Of a stretch of DNA of 64,000 nt, positions 1 to 20,554 are shown in pieces. Within the stretch, counting starts at the first letter, position 1. Every line of letters begins with the position of its first letter. The stretch is taken from the NCBI GenBank assembly GCA_030248295.1, contig JASANH010000427.1, positions 310,001-374,000 of the forward strand, given 5' to 3'. A program made the position numbers and the translations under genes. The notes under the pieces were generated by a model. That model was not told the origin of the DNA. It did no database searches and saw only the letters and a list, made by a program, of their open reading frames with translations. Source of the DNA: Mesodorylaimus sp. YZB2_4. Lineage: Eukaryota; Nematoda; Enoplea; Dorylaimida; Dorylaimidae.

Positions 1-66
1 GCAGGAAATTTGTTAAAATTATTTTACGGGATTGCAGTGTAAAGTGATTTATAATTATAAAAGGAA

Positions 67-8788
<8,722 letters not shown>

Positions 8789-11700
8789 TTATTGATTTCT
8801 CGCTTGATCGATTGACTGATCAGTGCGATTAAGGATCGTGTTACTCAGTTATGGCTTTGATCGATTGGCGTGGTCATTGCAGATATGCGTGTGAAATATG
8901 CCTTATTTATTTCAACAAGCGACTGTGCCAGGTTTTTATTTAGGACTATTTCGAAAAAATTTCTTTCAGCTTTTCTAGTACTCCGCGCACAGTTGCCATA
9001 TCTCGTATTTTGATTGGTTGCGAGCTCCACACGCTCACAAGTAACTGGCACCTGTTAGAAACTGGCAATTGTTCGAAAGCAGTGCCTGAATGTCGAGAAC
9101 CACTTGTAGGTTTCCCGCAGCCAGTGAATCATTAACACTAGGCTTGGAAGAACCTAAAAAGCCAAATTATCACCCACTCAAGTCCAAGTATTTCTCACCC
9201 ATTTACAATCTATCAAGTAAATCTAACTCATTAAATCCAGACATTATTTTTTTACTCACACCTCATACCACGTAATTCTAACTTGTTGTTACCAAAGTAA
9301 TTCTTACCCACTGAACAAAAACTTCAGTTTTCAGACAGAATAAAAATTACAAGACGGGCAATTATTGCAGTCATCAGTAAAAATAAATTCTCCGTAGCCT
9401 CATACGGTCCACTAGAAAGTGCCGTAATTCTTACCCACTGAAAATTTTCTTGCTTTGAAAGAAATTTTAGTTTTTTGAGTTCTAAGGTTTTTCTAGTGTT
9501 TATGTCTTTCATATTTTCACGACTCTTCTCCTTCGAAAAGTGCACTGTAGGCCTGAAACTCAAACAGTCTGCCGCTGATGTTTGGCATGGAAAAGAGTAG
9601 AATCCGACCTGGCCGTTCACATTCCACCTGTTCGTTCATTTCAATTATCCTCCAATGCAAACTGTGTCTGATCATATTTCGTGCGGGGGCACGTAATGGT
9701 CGCAAGTGTATTGGGGGGGGGGGGGGTGTACTCAACCGTCTCTAATTACATTGACATAAAACTAGACCCTTTCCAATTATCGACTTGGCTGGTCCAAGCT
9801 TTGTCTCCTCGCCATGAATAGAGTCTTGGCAACGAGCGTGTATACCTGGACGGGAATGTTCAGTCAGGTGAGGTGATATGGGAGGACGGGGACCAGCATG
9901 TGACCCAATTCGTTCAGTCGATTTGACACGATGCTGGTTGACTGGTGGAAGGAAAAGGTAAGGTGCACACGGTTGGCCAGCTGGTGTGCCAGAGTAGATG
10001 GAGAGAGAAACCGTGGCTAGTTTAAACTGGTTTAGCTAGTGAAGTGGACTAAAATGGTAGCCAGGTGTTGTTCTAGATAGTGCCAGTGGATTAGGAGAGG
10101 TGACATAACCTCAACTGTAGCCTGAACCTTTTTAGATGTATTTTCTGCAGGGCCCTAAGATTTGCTAGAATCTGCTTCTTACCACCGGACATCCATTTAC
10201 CTTTCTATAAGCAGCAAGGTGTCGAGAGATTCTGGTTCGATCCCCGCTGGGGGGGCAATCTTTTTGCAAGTGGAAGTGAATCGCTCGACAACAGATTTTC
10301 ATTTTCTGATAAGCTGTATGATTAGCCATTAGCTTACAGCATCTGGAAAGGGTTCTGCCAGCTGTTTCATTACACTGCGCCTCTGCGCCCTTTCACTGGC
10401 TCCATGTGTCATCTGCAGTTTCAGTTGCTAACAGAATTTTGGATGAAGAGCAGATATGAGTGGGTATCGAACCCGCAGAGATGTCCTGCTTGTGCTAAGG
10501 ACGCTATGGAGTTGCTGCATTTTGTCCAAGCGGGTGAAAGAGTGGAAGGACAAAGGCAGTGTAAAGTATACTTCCCGTCTGTATTTCCAGAAGAGTGAGT
10601 TCGACTCCCGCCCAACGATAAGCTTTTTGATTTTGAGTTTTTGTTTTTGTCATGTCATGTCTTTTTTTTATCCATAGCCAAGCACTATAGCGCGTTCTCG
10701 AGGGCTACGGAAAACATATTTGACAATCAATTTGTACCGAGGCGGGAGTCGAACCCTCCTCTGTGAGTGCCCACACAGCGTTAGAGGCAGACGCCTGAAC
10801 CCGCCTAGGCCACGGCCCCGGTTTTCTTGTGTTCTTAGATAAGTTTCACTACGCTTGGTCAGGTTTTTTCGCAGGTTTAGAATTCAAAAAGAACACAAGT
10901 CGGCGACAATGCGACAAGGAGTTTTCAGAAAACTTGGCCCTCATTAGGCTAAAGCTTTTCGAAGACGCACTTGCAAGGGGATTTTGGCTTATGTTGTCAA
11001 AGGTTTACCTGAGACACTTGATGGGGGCCCTATGCGTAATTAAGCATGTACAGGCTGTCAGCATCCAATGTGCCGTACTCCCTCCCCCCCCCCCCCCGGG
11101 GAAGCACAAATCCAACGGCGAGTTCGACTCCCACTCACACCTCAATTTCCCGTAATCTGTTTTCCAGTTTTTCCTATGCATTGCCCTGATGTGCCATATC
11201 TGCTTTCACGAGCTCTTGCAGCCTTCTGCAAACTTATCTCATTTAAAATTCTCCATCCATACCTCAACTATCTTCAACAGTCACCCCCCCCCCCCCCCAG
11301 AATGTCATTGCTCCCTACGAGGGTTCAGGGTCATAATTCAAAGCTGTTCATATTTTGTTGGCCTCAGCAGCAGTTTAGGGTTGTTCACTCACTAAATGCT
11401 TCTCCTTCTCGAATGACCCGTACTTTTCGAAAAGAATGAAACAAAATAGAATGTGTTATTTAAAAAGTTGCTTGCACACGACGCGAGGGACTCCTCGTTG
11501 CCCGTTCGTCTTTCCTCTTTGACAAGTCCTAGCCCACGTATTCGTCATTTGTCACGGCTAAACTTGCATCGCAACGACGGAAAACGTTTCGCCTTTCCGA
11601 AAAAAAGGCGCATCATTTATGGCCGCATTCGGAAATTGACGAGTCTCACGAGACTCTAAAGCATCGAATTCTTAACTCTAGGACCGAATCCCTTTTCGAT

Positions 11701-11820
11701 TTTTTATTTCTTCAAACAACGAGCTTTGTAACTTTTTTCTTTTACCTTTCCCCCCTTTTTCTTCTACGTTCTTTCATTTTCGATAATTTGAAATTTTTCT
11801 TCGAACTGTATTTTCAAAAA
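8789..11820. other. Intergenic region between stomatin paralogs 1 and 2: homopolymers and tRNA-like repeats
   Basis: No gene is supported. The region holds a 14-G tract (9713-9726), a 14-C tract (11084-11097), a 15-C tract (11284-11298), and several tRNA-like internal promoter boxes (for example GGTTCGATCCCC near 10234). It also holds a tRNA-like block on the minus strand around 10455-10510 and a SINE at 10648-10821. The A/T-rich, pyrimidine-rich stretch 11690-11820 directly precedes the next start codon and is the likely 5' UTR or promoter of stomatin paralog 2. Confidence 0.55.
10648..10821 (-). mobile_element. tRNA-derived SINE, family 2, copy on minus strand
   Basis: Read on the minus strand, the head has an A-box-like GTGGCCTAGGCGG and a B box GGTTCGACTCCC. 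The body shares CTCGAGAACGCGCTATAGTG and GCTTGGCTATGGATAAA with the copy at 41135, and the tail ends in GACATGACATGAC. The shared body and tail beyond the tRNA-like head mark this as a SINE rather than a functional tRNA gene. Confidence 0.75.
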
Positions 11821-14014
11821 ATGCCTGACGAAAAATTTAATAAAGAGAAGAAACGTAACGTTTGGACGACGAATGTGCAGCAGGAGGAGATGGGTGCCCG
11901 TCCGAGCAGTGGGCACTTCGGTCCGAGCACGACCAGCAGTGCACCCGGGGACACCCATCATCACCATCGAGGACATGGACATCATTTCGTTCTAGAGAGT
12001 ATATCTACAAAATTAGATAAAGAGGACGCCGAAGCCGATAGCTGGTTGAGGAGTATCGACTCGACGATGGGCAACGTGTTCGCCGTCGTCTTGACATTAT
12101 TCTCATACGCCCTGGTCATTATGACATTTCCCTTATCACTGTTCATGTGTAAGCCCAGTCTTATCTTATCAACGTCTTATCATTAAGATGTAACCTTATC
12201 ATCATTGTGATAAGACGATTTTGGGGAATCTATTTAATATTTATTGATACTGATATGATAGGTGATAAGGCAAGCTAAGCAAGTCTCTATCAGTATTATC
12301 AAACTCACTCGTCCTTGTCAAGCTGTCTAGAATGTCCAAGATGAAATCTCACCTGTCGAACGAGATATCAGGAAGCTTATCAGCATATCAGGTCTGCAAG
12401 CTTTTCAATCTCGCTTTGATTCTGATCCCAAGCTTATCAGCCAATCAGATAATCAGGTTCAGGATATCAAAACGTGGACTGCTCAATGAGCCATTCTACG
12501 TGATAAGAGAAAGTTTTTGAAATTTTCTGGATGAGTGGGCCTTATCACTGTTCGATTAAGCACCCTGAAAACAGCCAGTTACCAGTTTGATGATAACATT
12601 TAGGCTTGCCTTCCTGTTATCATTTACAGCTATCAGTGATAACTTGTTGTCGCTGAAACCGCCTTATATCAGTGCTCATATCACCTATAACACTTACATC
12701 CTTTAAGGTGGTATTGATATCATTTCGTACTGATAGGAAATTTCATATGACCACATTCCGCCAAAAATAAAATAGATGTCTTATATGGCAACTGATAAGC
12801 TATCACTGCAGTCTTCCCTTTTGTGCCACACTGATAACGCTGTTTCTTTACACGCTGATAAGATATCCTTGCTTTTCAGGTCTGAAAGTAGCCCAAGAGT
12901 ACGAGCGTATCGTCATATTTCGCTTGGGCAAATTAATAGCAGGCGGGGCTCGAGGCCCAGGCTTATTTTTTGTTCTTCCTTGTATCGATTCCTATCGCAA
13001 AATCGATCTACGTACTGTCACCTACGACGTGCCACCACAAGAGATTCTTTCAAAAGATTCCGTCACGGTGTCTGTCGATGCAGTAGTTTATTTTAGAACG
13101 TCTAGTAAGTAAAATTTTAAAATTTCATATTCTTGCCATTTTTTTAATTTGATTTTCTCGCTTTTGTATCATCATTACGCGAGAAACTATGTTTTAGCGC
13201 GATGAAAAGCGATATTGCGGCGTCATAAAAAGAATTAAAATATTATTTAATAAGCGGGAAATCTAAATTTTGTAACTTTGTGCACTAGGTTTAAAAAACA
13301 TTCTTTTCTTACATTCCATTTTGACATTGAAGGAGAAAAAAGGTTTTTGAACTATTTTACACCCGCCTAGGTTTGAGTGACTGTGTCAAAATGACAAGCA
13401 ATTGCAAATGTTATTCTACACTTGCTCCTTACACACGTTTTGCTTCATCGAGCTGCTGCTTTTAGACGCAATTCTATCCGTCACCAACGTCAGCGACGCT
13501 TTCTATAGCACCAAGTTATTGACGCAAACTACGCTAAGAAATGTTCTTGGCATGAAGACTTTGGCCGAAATGTTATCCGATCGTGAGCATATCGCTGGCC
13601 AGGCCCAGCACGCTTTGGATGAGGGCACGGGGCCATGGGGTATCAAAGTTGAACGAATCGAGGTCAAGGATATCCGCTTACCTCAACAGGTCAGTTCTTC
13701 TGAACATAAGTTCAAATTTCCCGCCTGTTTGTCATACAAAAAATGTGTATATTCAGTTAACGCGCGCCATGGCGGCTGAAGCTGAGGCGACACGTGAGGC
13801 GCGTGCAAAAGTGATTGCGGCCGAAGGTGAACAAAAAGCTAGTCGAGCCTTGAAAGAAGCAGCTTCAGTTCTTAGCGAATGCAGTGCGGCTATACAATTA
13901 CGTTATTTGCAAACATTAAATAATATCGCGGCCGAACACAATTCGACAATCATATTCCCCGTACCAGTCAATATGTTCGCCGAATTCATGTCTAAAAATA
14001 ATAATAGCGATTAG
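11821..14014 (+). CDS. Stomatin-like protein, paralog 2 (4 exons, 344 aa)
   Basis: Same role and fold as paralog 1: a membrane-hairpin PHB/SPFH scaffold. Exons: 11821-12148, 12880-13104, 13466-13689 and 13757-14014, totalling 345 codons with the frame intact across three GT-AG introns. The N-terminus is long (about 84 residues before the membrane segment), Ser/Thr-rich, with a histidine cluster (THHHHRGHGHH, 45-55). The hydrophobic hairpin spans about 85-110, with Pro104 in MTFPLS and Cys110 formed across the first junction. The PHB core follows ([31 protein letters not shown]), then [18 protein letters not shown] and AEHNSTIIFPVP. The ATG at 11821 is preferred because the frame opens upstream only with a non-ATG codon. 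Intron 1 is saturated with TGATAA/TTATCA sites, suggesting GATA-factor control. Confidence 0.94.
12149..12879. promoter_or_regulatory. GATA-site cluster in intron 1 of stomatin paralog 2
   Basis: I count about 16 TGATAA or TTATCA hexamers in 731 bp, in mixed orientation, where chance predicts fewer than one. Several extend to ACTGATAAG, CTTATCAG or GTGATAAG, the extended GATA-factor consensus known from gut genes in nematodes. Intron-1 position suggests an enhancer. A repeat origin for some sites cannot be excluded. Confidence 0.6.
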
Positions 14015-14091
14015 AAGATGATAAATGTTTAAAAAAGATGCACTTTGTGACAAATCTTGGCGTGTTTGTGGACCTTATCTTTGAATTTTGG

Positions 14092-14252
14092 GTGTTTCTG
14101 TTAGCCGTGCAGTTCAAGCTTGTTTTTTCTGTCAGGATGGCTTGATTCTGCGACAGCTAATGTCAGAATCTTACACTTGATAGGATTAAGAGTTTTACTG
14201 CGCAGGTTGCATCCTTTGAAGAAATATGAATTGCACGGCTAACAGGAAAACA
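14092..14252. mobile_element. MITE family 1, copy 2
   Basis: The termini GTGTTTCTGTTAGCCGTGCA and TGCACGGCTAACAGGAAAACA are near-perfect inverted repeats of about 20 bp around a ~120-bp core. It lies directly 3' of stomatin paralog 2, perhaps in its 3' UTR. Confidence 0.75.
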
Positions 14253-14664
14253 TTAGCAAAAAACTGCTTATGATAAAATTGATTTGCAATGCATGAATTT
14301 CGAGTGGACAGCGATCCTGGTGTAATATGTGCGTCATTTTCGATGTAACCAGCGAAAGAGAGGCACTTAGGGACAAGTGCATGTGAGGATGAAAACAGAT
14401 GATCTGGAGGCAAGAAGATATAAAATACAAGATACTAACGCCTTCCATGGCCAGTCAGAACAGGCAAAATCCTTTTAGTGTAACGAACTTACTGTATCTT
14501 TCACGAGTCGACCTACCCCTGTACCAGCCGTACCATACCACCGCTCCAAGGGGTAGTGCGGTACGGTACAGGCTGGAGCTGAAAGTGACAGGTACGGCCG
14601 GACCAACTTTTATGACGACTTGTGTGATAATTCAGTGTTGTGGTACACTTTTTGCCTCACGGAG

Positions 14665-14822
14665 GTACCGGCCTCGAGCCCTGGTGGGGTAGGCATCTGC
14701 CTCCTACGCCAGGTGCGCAATCGCGGGCGAGTGTTCGACTCGCGGGCCGGTAAAGCATTTCGTGTAAAATGTGTGTCCCTTCACCCTCGAGTGCGCGCGC
14801 ATAAGCGTTTGGTGATGCGGTA
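14665..14822 (+). mobile_element. Diverged tRNA-derived SINE, family 2-like
   Basis: A tRNA-like head (GGTGGGGTAGGCATCTGCCT, then GTTCGACTCGCGG) is followed by a body containing CACCCTCGAGTGCGCGC, comparable to family 2 bodies at 10648 and 41135. More diverged than those two, so the assignment is tentative. Confidence 0.5.
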
Positions 14823-15235
14823 AAACATTAACAAACATGAACATTGGGGCCAGTTGGCCGTATTTATATTCCAAAAAAGTCAGAAAGCTTTCATTCAGTA
14901 TCGAAGAAAGCATTTAAAAAAATTTCCAGTTCTTGGGTGGTACGGGTACGGTCGACTTTGACATTCAGTTGACAAATTTACACACAGGTTTTAGTAGCTT
15001 GGAATTTTAAATTTCCCGCGCGTCGCTGAAGCACTTTATAGCACGTTGACCCTTCTCATGATCTTGTGCGAAAATGAGCGGAAGAAGCGCACATAAAAGG
15101 GCGAGAACATACATTAATGTACGTTTGCTATAAGCGGTCATAGATTACAGGCGTAGCTTTTTCAAAGTTTGTAAAAACTGAAATCGTCTCTGGCTCATCT
15201 ACAGTTCCTCTGAGGGCCTAACTAGTCCATCAAGA

Positions 15236-15720
15236 GTTGCGGTGGCTCAGCTGGTAGGCGTTGGTCCCGCATTGCTTGGGCCACCAACCCTGACTGGGAG
15301 CCCGCAGTTCTGTTCCGGCTTAGGACGGCAGTGTAGTAAGCCCGTTCTCAGAGCGGGAAACGGTCTTCGACGGCAGTTTAGTAAGTCCGTCGCTGGCCTT
15401 GCACACCTGGCTCTTGGGGACTCACCCAGTACCGTCATATGGCGGACGTCGAACGAGTAGAGAATCAGGACGCTGGTTCCCGAACACTGGTCGGGAAGGT
15501 CCCCCTTCTCGCCCAGTATCATCCTTGGAAGCTGGTGCTGGTGCTGGCACAGGATGCCCTCGTGTGGAGTGCTCCTAGTGGATACACACACAGGGAAGCT
15601 GCGGTGAGGGCTGGTCACCTCACGACATGACTGCTGGCCGGCTATAGGCGAAACGGGTCGGAAGTCCCGTGGGGAACTGGGACGGCACGGGGCCCAACCA
15701 AAAAATTTGAAAAATGAATA
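15236..15720 (+). mobile_element. tRNA-related SINE, family 1, composite or extended copy
   Basis: The start GCGGTGGCTCAGCTGGTAGG resembles a tRNA A-box region. The distal part shares GATGCCCTCGTGTGGAG, GACTGCTGGCCGGCTATAGG and an A-rich end with copies at 52435 and 61929. The middle holds a short internal duplication (GACGGCAGT..AGTAAG units). The open frames here follow from high GC content and are not genes. Confidence 0.65.
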
Positions 15721-15794
15721 AAACATAAATGAATAGTCGATCGCTCCACTGATCGTACGACAGGCGAGTGTGCGCCAAATTTGAGGAGTCGTCG

Positions 15795-16190
15795 CTTTTG
15801 GGCGATTTTTCTCGAAAGTTTTAGCGATAATTCAAGTTGATGTCAGCGACAACTTTGTAGAGCAAAATTTGCTCTATCACGCGGATGTAATTTTTAGGCT
15901 CGATTTTTCGTTTTCAGTTTTTATCGATGATTTTTCGTAAATTTTTGCGGTTCAAATGGAAACAATTTTTTATAACAATTTGTTTCCATTTGAACTCAAT
16001 TTGAACTCAATAAAAACAGTAAAAGCGAAACAAAGACAACCAGCCGATAGAGCGTATTTTCTTCTACAAAACTGTAACTAACAGAGGTTATCACGAAAAA
16101 TTTCGAGAAAAATCGCCCGAAAGCGGTGATGGCGCAATAACGCATTTCGGCAGGCGCGTGTGCAGTTGACTATAATTTGGCCCTTATTAT
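15795..16190. repeat. Foldback repeat with a perfect central hairpin
   Basis: GGGCGATTTTTCTCGAAA (from about 15798) is answered by the inverted TTTCGAGAAAAATCGCCC near 16100-16119. In the centre, TTCAAATGGAAACAA (15951-15965) pairs perfectly with TTGTTTCCATTTGAA (15980-15994). A related sequence reappears at 39785-39920 (GGCGATGGCGCAAGCACGC, TGACATCAACTTG) and shorter fragments sit in the last COPB1 intron. Confidence 0.7.
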
Positions 16191-19100
16191 TTTGATTTTT
16201 TGTTGCATTCTCCATGCAGATTAGTCTGAACTCTCTTCCCTGCTCTTCTGCCCATCTCTCTGGTGAGTCCAGGCTGGTGGATTTTTGCGCATGAGTAAAT
16301 TTTGACGCAGATTTTTTAGTGATCAAGCGATCAAGTGGGCCTGTCGTGACCATTGCCGCTTGTGGAATTCTTGTGGGTGAGGCTTTGGCAGTTGGCTCGT
16401 CGGGAGGAGCCTGGACAGTACAGCATAAGAAGAGGCTGCCAAGAGAGATCGGGGCTTTCCCTCGCTTGTTTCCGCTCGATTCGTTTCCATCTGTTGCGCT
16501 GAATTTGTGGGGAGCCACCCTTCATACTCTTCCACCCCATTGGTAGAACTGTGAGGCGAGCCAGGTGCTGGCCCGGGACTTCGATTAGTGTACTCTCAAA
16601 GGGCCTCTGTGGTCGTCGTTTCCTTTGGTTCATAGGGAAGAGTCCAGGGCAAGTACTTGGTTTGTCTGGGGTTTGTCTGTGGGTAAGATCTAGGACTTTT
16701 GAGACGTCGGCGTGCTTGTTGTGCTTCGTAAAGGATCCTCTGGTGTTGACTGAGTCTTTACTGCGCCATCGAGAGTGGAACTGTCTGCCAGCGTGGGCAT
16801 CTTAGGACCAGGTGCATTCGACCAGCAGCCAGGCTAGTGTATCATTGCACATAGCAGTTGCACGCACCCTTCGGAGGCGCGGCAAACACCCCTGAGGGGT
16901 TTTTTGGAAGAATCGGGGTCTCAGTGATCGATACTGTGTGGGATAAACCTTTCTACCAGGCTTGGGCTGTTGAAGACCTTGGACCGCTCGCTTGTGAGAT
17001 TAGCCCAAAGCCGCCAGCACGAGAGCGAAGAAGACTTGTCGTACGCTTTAATACAACCCGCCAGACCCGTCATTTTCGTAAAACTCAAGTTGCTTGCTAG
17101 TACTCTGACTGCATGTTCAAGAGATTTGCACTGACAGCATAACGAAAAAAATGGATTCTCTGTATTTTGCAGTTCCAGATCTGATCTGTCCTATCAATCA
17201 GGTCAGTGATCAGATGTGATCGGATCTAGGCTGGATGATGTTATCTAGTTCGCATGATTTGATCTCGTATCTGACACACTACATCTGACAGCTTTTTGAT
17301 TTCCCCTGCGAAAAAATTACAAATATCAAACCTGTCGTGATTAGCAAAATATTTAGCCAGCAGATTCACTTCTCTGTGCCTAATTCCACAAGATAATTAT
17401 CCTGTATGCTTCGCCAGAGTTTCCAAGACTCACGTCGTCAGTCATTTGCTAGTCCCTAACCAGCACTCCACGCACTGCATTCCTCCATTTCCATCACCTG
17501 GCCAGTGTGTGCTAGCCTTCCATGCCCACGCCGCTGCCCTAGTGCGATGCCCAATAAGTATGCAAGGAAAGTGCTTTTATCGGGTCTACTGTAGATGTGA
17601 TTTTGTAAAAAGATATAGATATGAATACAATTTCAAAATCTTTATCTCAAAAAGATATCAATCTCATTTTTTTCACCTTTATATGAATAAAGCGTGACAT
17701 GACGTGGCATGAGCCCAAAAAGTGAAGAAAACTGTCCAGAAAACCCCACGATCGACTTTTCTTGCATGAGTGCTAGAAAAACCAGCAAAAAAATCTGTAA
17801 AGTTTTCGCTCATGGCCTGACTGTGATAATTTTAAAAACAGATTATTAGTTGCGATGGTTTTACGGACCCTGCCAGTCGCCACCATGTCCAAAAGAGAGC
17901 CCCGACCTCCACGAGAACACCAGATCGCCGGTGTCTCATCTGAATATTGCATACTCGTGCACAGCCCTTTGAAGAAAGATCAAAGTCCCCCCCCCCCCCC
18001 CTGGTGTCAATATTGCAAGCACCCCCAAAAGCGGAGCGAGCCTGCTCGTTGTCTTCGCGTTCACGGTCAACACTTGCAGCTGGCAGTCAATTATGTTAAA
18101 GGCAAATTGATTTCTGAGCGTCCTCCCGAGCGGATTTCCGTTTTTACGCCCGTCGAGCACCAACCCAGCAACCGTGGTCGTTGTTGCCTCCTCTCACGGA
18201 CTATTGAGCACAGCCTACCCTTAGTCGTCTCTCTAAAGAAGCCTCATTTGTCCCGATGGATTTGTAAGACGGCAAATATCTGACAGATCCTCACTGCTAC
18301 TGGACAATGCGTAAAAGGCTCGTTTTTGCTTTTACAAAATTCGCAAAGCCCAGAAACTAGCGGCTTGATGACGGATTAGTTGGCCGAAGGAGCGTGATCG
18401 GCCGTTCGAGCATTCAATATAATGATGAGTGTTGGGACTTCGCCTCGGGTCTAGCAGCACCTAGACGAGTATAATGTCCGAATAGGTCAATACACGCTTA
18501 GGAGGCTGCTCGTTGCGTGCAGAGTCGATTTTCATTTATTCATTCCTTTCGTGCCTGGCCTGTTCTATCGTCGAAAATGAGCAAAGATCCATGATTGAGG
18601 CTCCGAATCGAATTTCCTCAGCTGATCGGCCGGAATGGAACGAGTTACATTCTTCCAATTCTTGAAGATGTGTGTTCCACGAATGTGACGAGTCAACAGA
18701 GCTGCTGTCCTTCCTCGCAGAGGACAAGTGAATGTAGTCGTAACGTGTCTTCTCTTATGCTTATTCAAAGGCTAGTTATTCGCTCGTCAAGAAACCCTTT
18801 CATTCCCTTTGTGTTGTTTACAACGTCAGTCTGCTCTCTTAGCTCTGACTTACAGCACAATTAGCGGCTTATGAACGAGAAGCCTTGAACTGCTGCTTAG
18901 CTAAATCGTTCTATTCCCAGCACCTTAAACCAGCTTTTAAATCAGGCGCCATTTGGAGCGATTTGGAATGGACTTTCAGCTTGGTGTGCGCGTTGGTACT
19001 AGAACTGAAAGGAGGCACAAAACACTTTTTTGTAGCTGAAGTCCAAAAATTATTACGGGGCATCAAAATTTTTTGTAAAACAAGCAAAAAATTGAGAAAA

Positions 19101-20210
19101 CGTCAGCATTTTTGACTTCGTTGGTCGAGTTGAGGAGACTTCGAAAGTGTTTTCATTTTCTAGCAATTTTTCATGCCACATAAGTTCAATAATTGGTTTC
19201 TTGACCCTTAAAGCACGACTTACAGGGCTTTATGTTCTTTCGGTGAATATTTCCTGTTGTTTTTTCTCCTATGTATTTAGAAGAAAGCGTTTTTCCATTT
19301 CGATGCATCAGATTTAGAATTTTTCTTGAATTTTCTGATTTCCAAAATTCTTTTTCACATGCAACAACGAACTTATATGGCGGCCCATTCTGCAACTTGA
19401 CGGCAGAGCGAACTTGGCTCAGAACTGAATAAATTTAGTGACGCAATTTTTTCTTTGACGCAAGTCAACTGGGTCCATTCTCCCGCACAAAAGGACCAGC
19501 CATTTTAAAGCCCCCTTTTACCGAGCTTTGCCAAAAAAGGAAAATGAAATTTTCACTTTCAGTCGAGCGACTAATTTTAAATTTGGTGTACGCTACCTTT
19601 TATAGGGTGGTCGCCGTGGCCGTTTATGGTAGTGTTGACCATATTGCATTAGCACCATGCAGTTGCTAGGGTAGGCGAGAGGGGTGGCGTGGTTAAAATG
19701 TGTCTTGTTGTTGGTCCACGCTCATCTAGTCGCCTATTCATTTCGAGCTTCACACGCATCCAGCCAGTCTCGAATCCTAGTTGACGACGGCAGCCCACTG
19801 GCGGCTTGTCGTTCGATCATTTTCGCTTTTACTCGCGGCTCGGCATCTCAGCAATAGCAACCAAGAAAACTGCGTAAGACCACTTGGTTGGGGTTAGACG
19901 TTGAGGAATGAGTCTACGCTGGCTAGTCCACAAAAGCGCCAGTGAAAAGCATTGAAATCGAGTGTTGAAATACTTACACGCCAAAGAATTTTATGGCCTG
20001 GCTACGTTTCGATGAGCAATAGCTGCTGATTAACTAAGTGCACCTTTTTTGGCTGACTAGCTAATTGAGCTACGAGTGTGCACTGGCGGGCGTGGATCGC
20101 CGCGGGACGCTTTGCTATGCTCTTTGTGAAATATTCTTTGCGTTGGATTCCTTAGGGGTCATCACCGACTATGCTCTATCTTATTTTCTGTTTACCTTGT
20201 CTATTATCAT
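16191..20210. other. Gene-free region upstream of stomatin paralog 3
   Basis: No supportable gene. GC-rich 16200-16900 carries overlapping open frames on both strands but no domain or splice pattern I recognise; it could be decayed transposon coding DNA. A 15-C tract lies at 17987-18001. The rest is low-complexity A/T-rich sequence with scattered short repeats. No tRNA, rRNA or transposase was recognised. Confidence 0.45.
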
Positions 20211-20212
20211 TA

Positions 20213-20272
20213 TTGATAAGGATCTTCCATGATCTGATGTGATTCTCGGACTGATAAGCCTTATCAGTAACG
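20213..20272. promoter_or_regulatory. GATA-site trio upstream of stomatin paralog 3
   Basis: TTGATAAGG, then ACTGATAAG immediately followed by the inverted CTTATCAGT, form a tight group about 300 bp upstream of the paralog 3 start. The back-to-back pair is a small palindrome. A promoter-proximal GATA element is inferred from position and sequence only. Confidence 0.5.
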
Positions 20273-20554
20273 ATGTTGGCCCTGAGACCACGCTTTCCCT
20301 AAAATTCCCTCGTGGCCCCGCATGATGAGCCTTCTTTTCAGCTGTTCCATTCTGTTTTCCCATCGGCAATGACTGCCCTCAAGTTCGACACCAATCGAAG
20401 TTGATATTTGCGCAAGAAATGAAACCAGACCCAAACCGAACGCACTTGGCATAAAAATTTTCTCACCCCTCGTTTCTCATTATTTGTATGGTCACTGCTA
20501 TTTTTGTGGGAAGCGAGGCCAAGTGAGAAGAAAACTCTTCTAAATTTGGAAAAC

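Noticed and set aside
10829-11155. 108-codon frame ending in a proline run
   Set aside because: The proline run is the 14-C homopolymer, and no homologous features are visible in the rest.
16078-16633. Overlapping minus-strand open frames of 70-146 codons
   Set aside because: Several frames are open at once in a GC-rich patch, with no recognised domain, splice pattern or start context. Could be transposon debris but cannot be supported.
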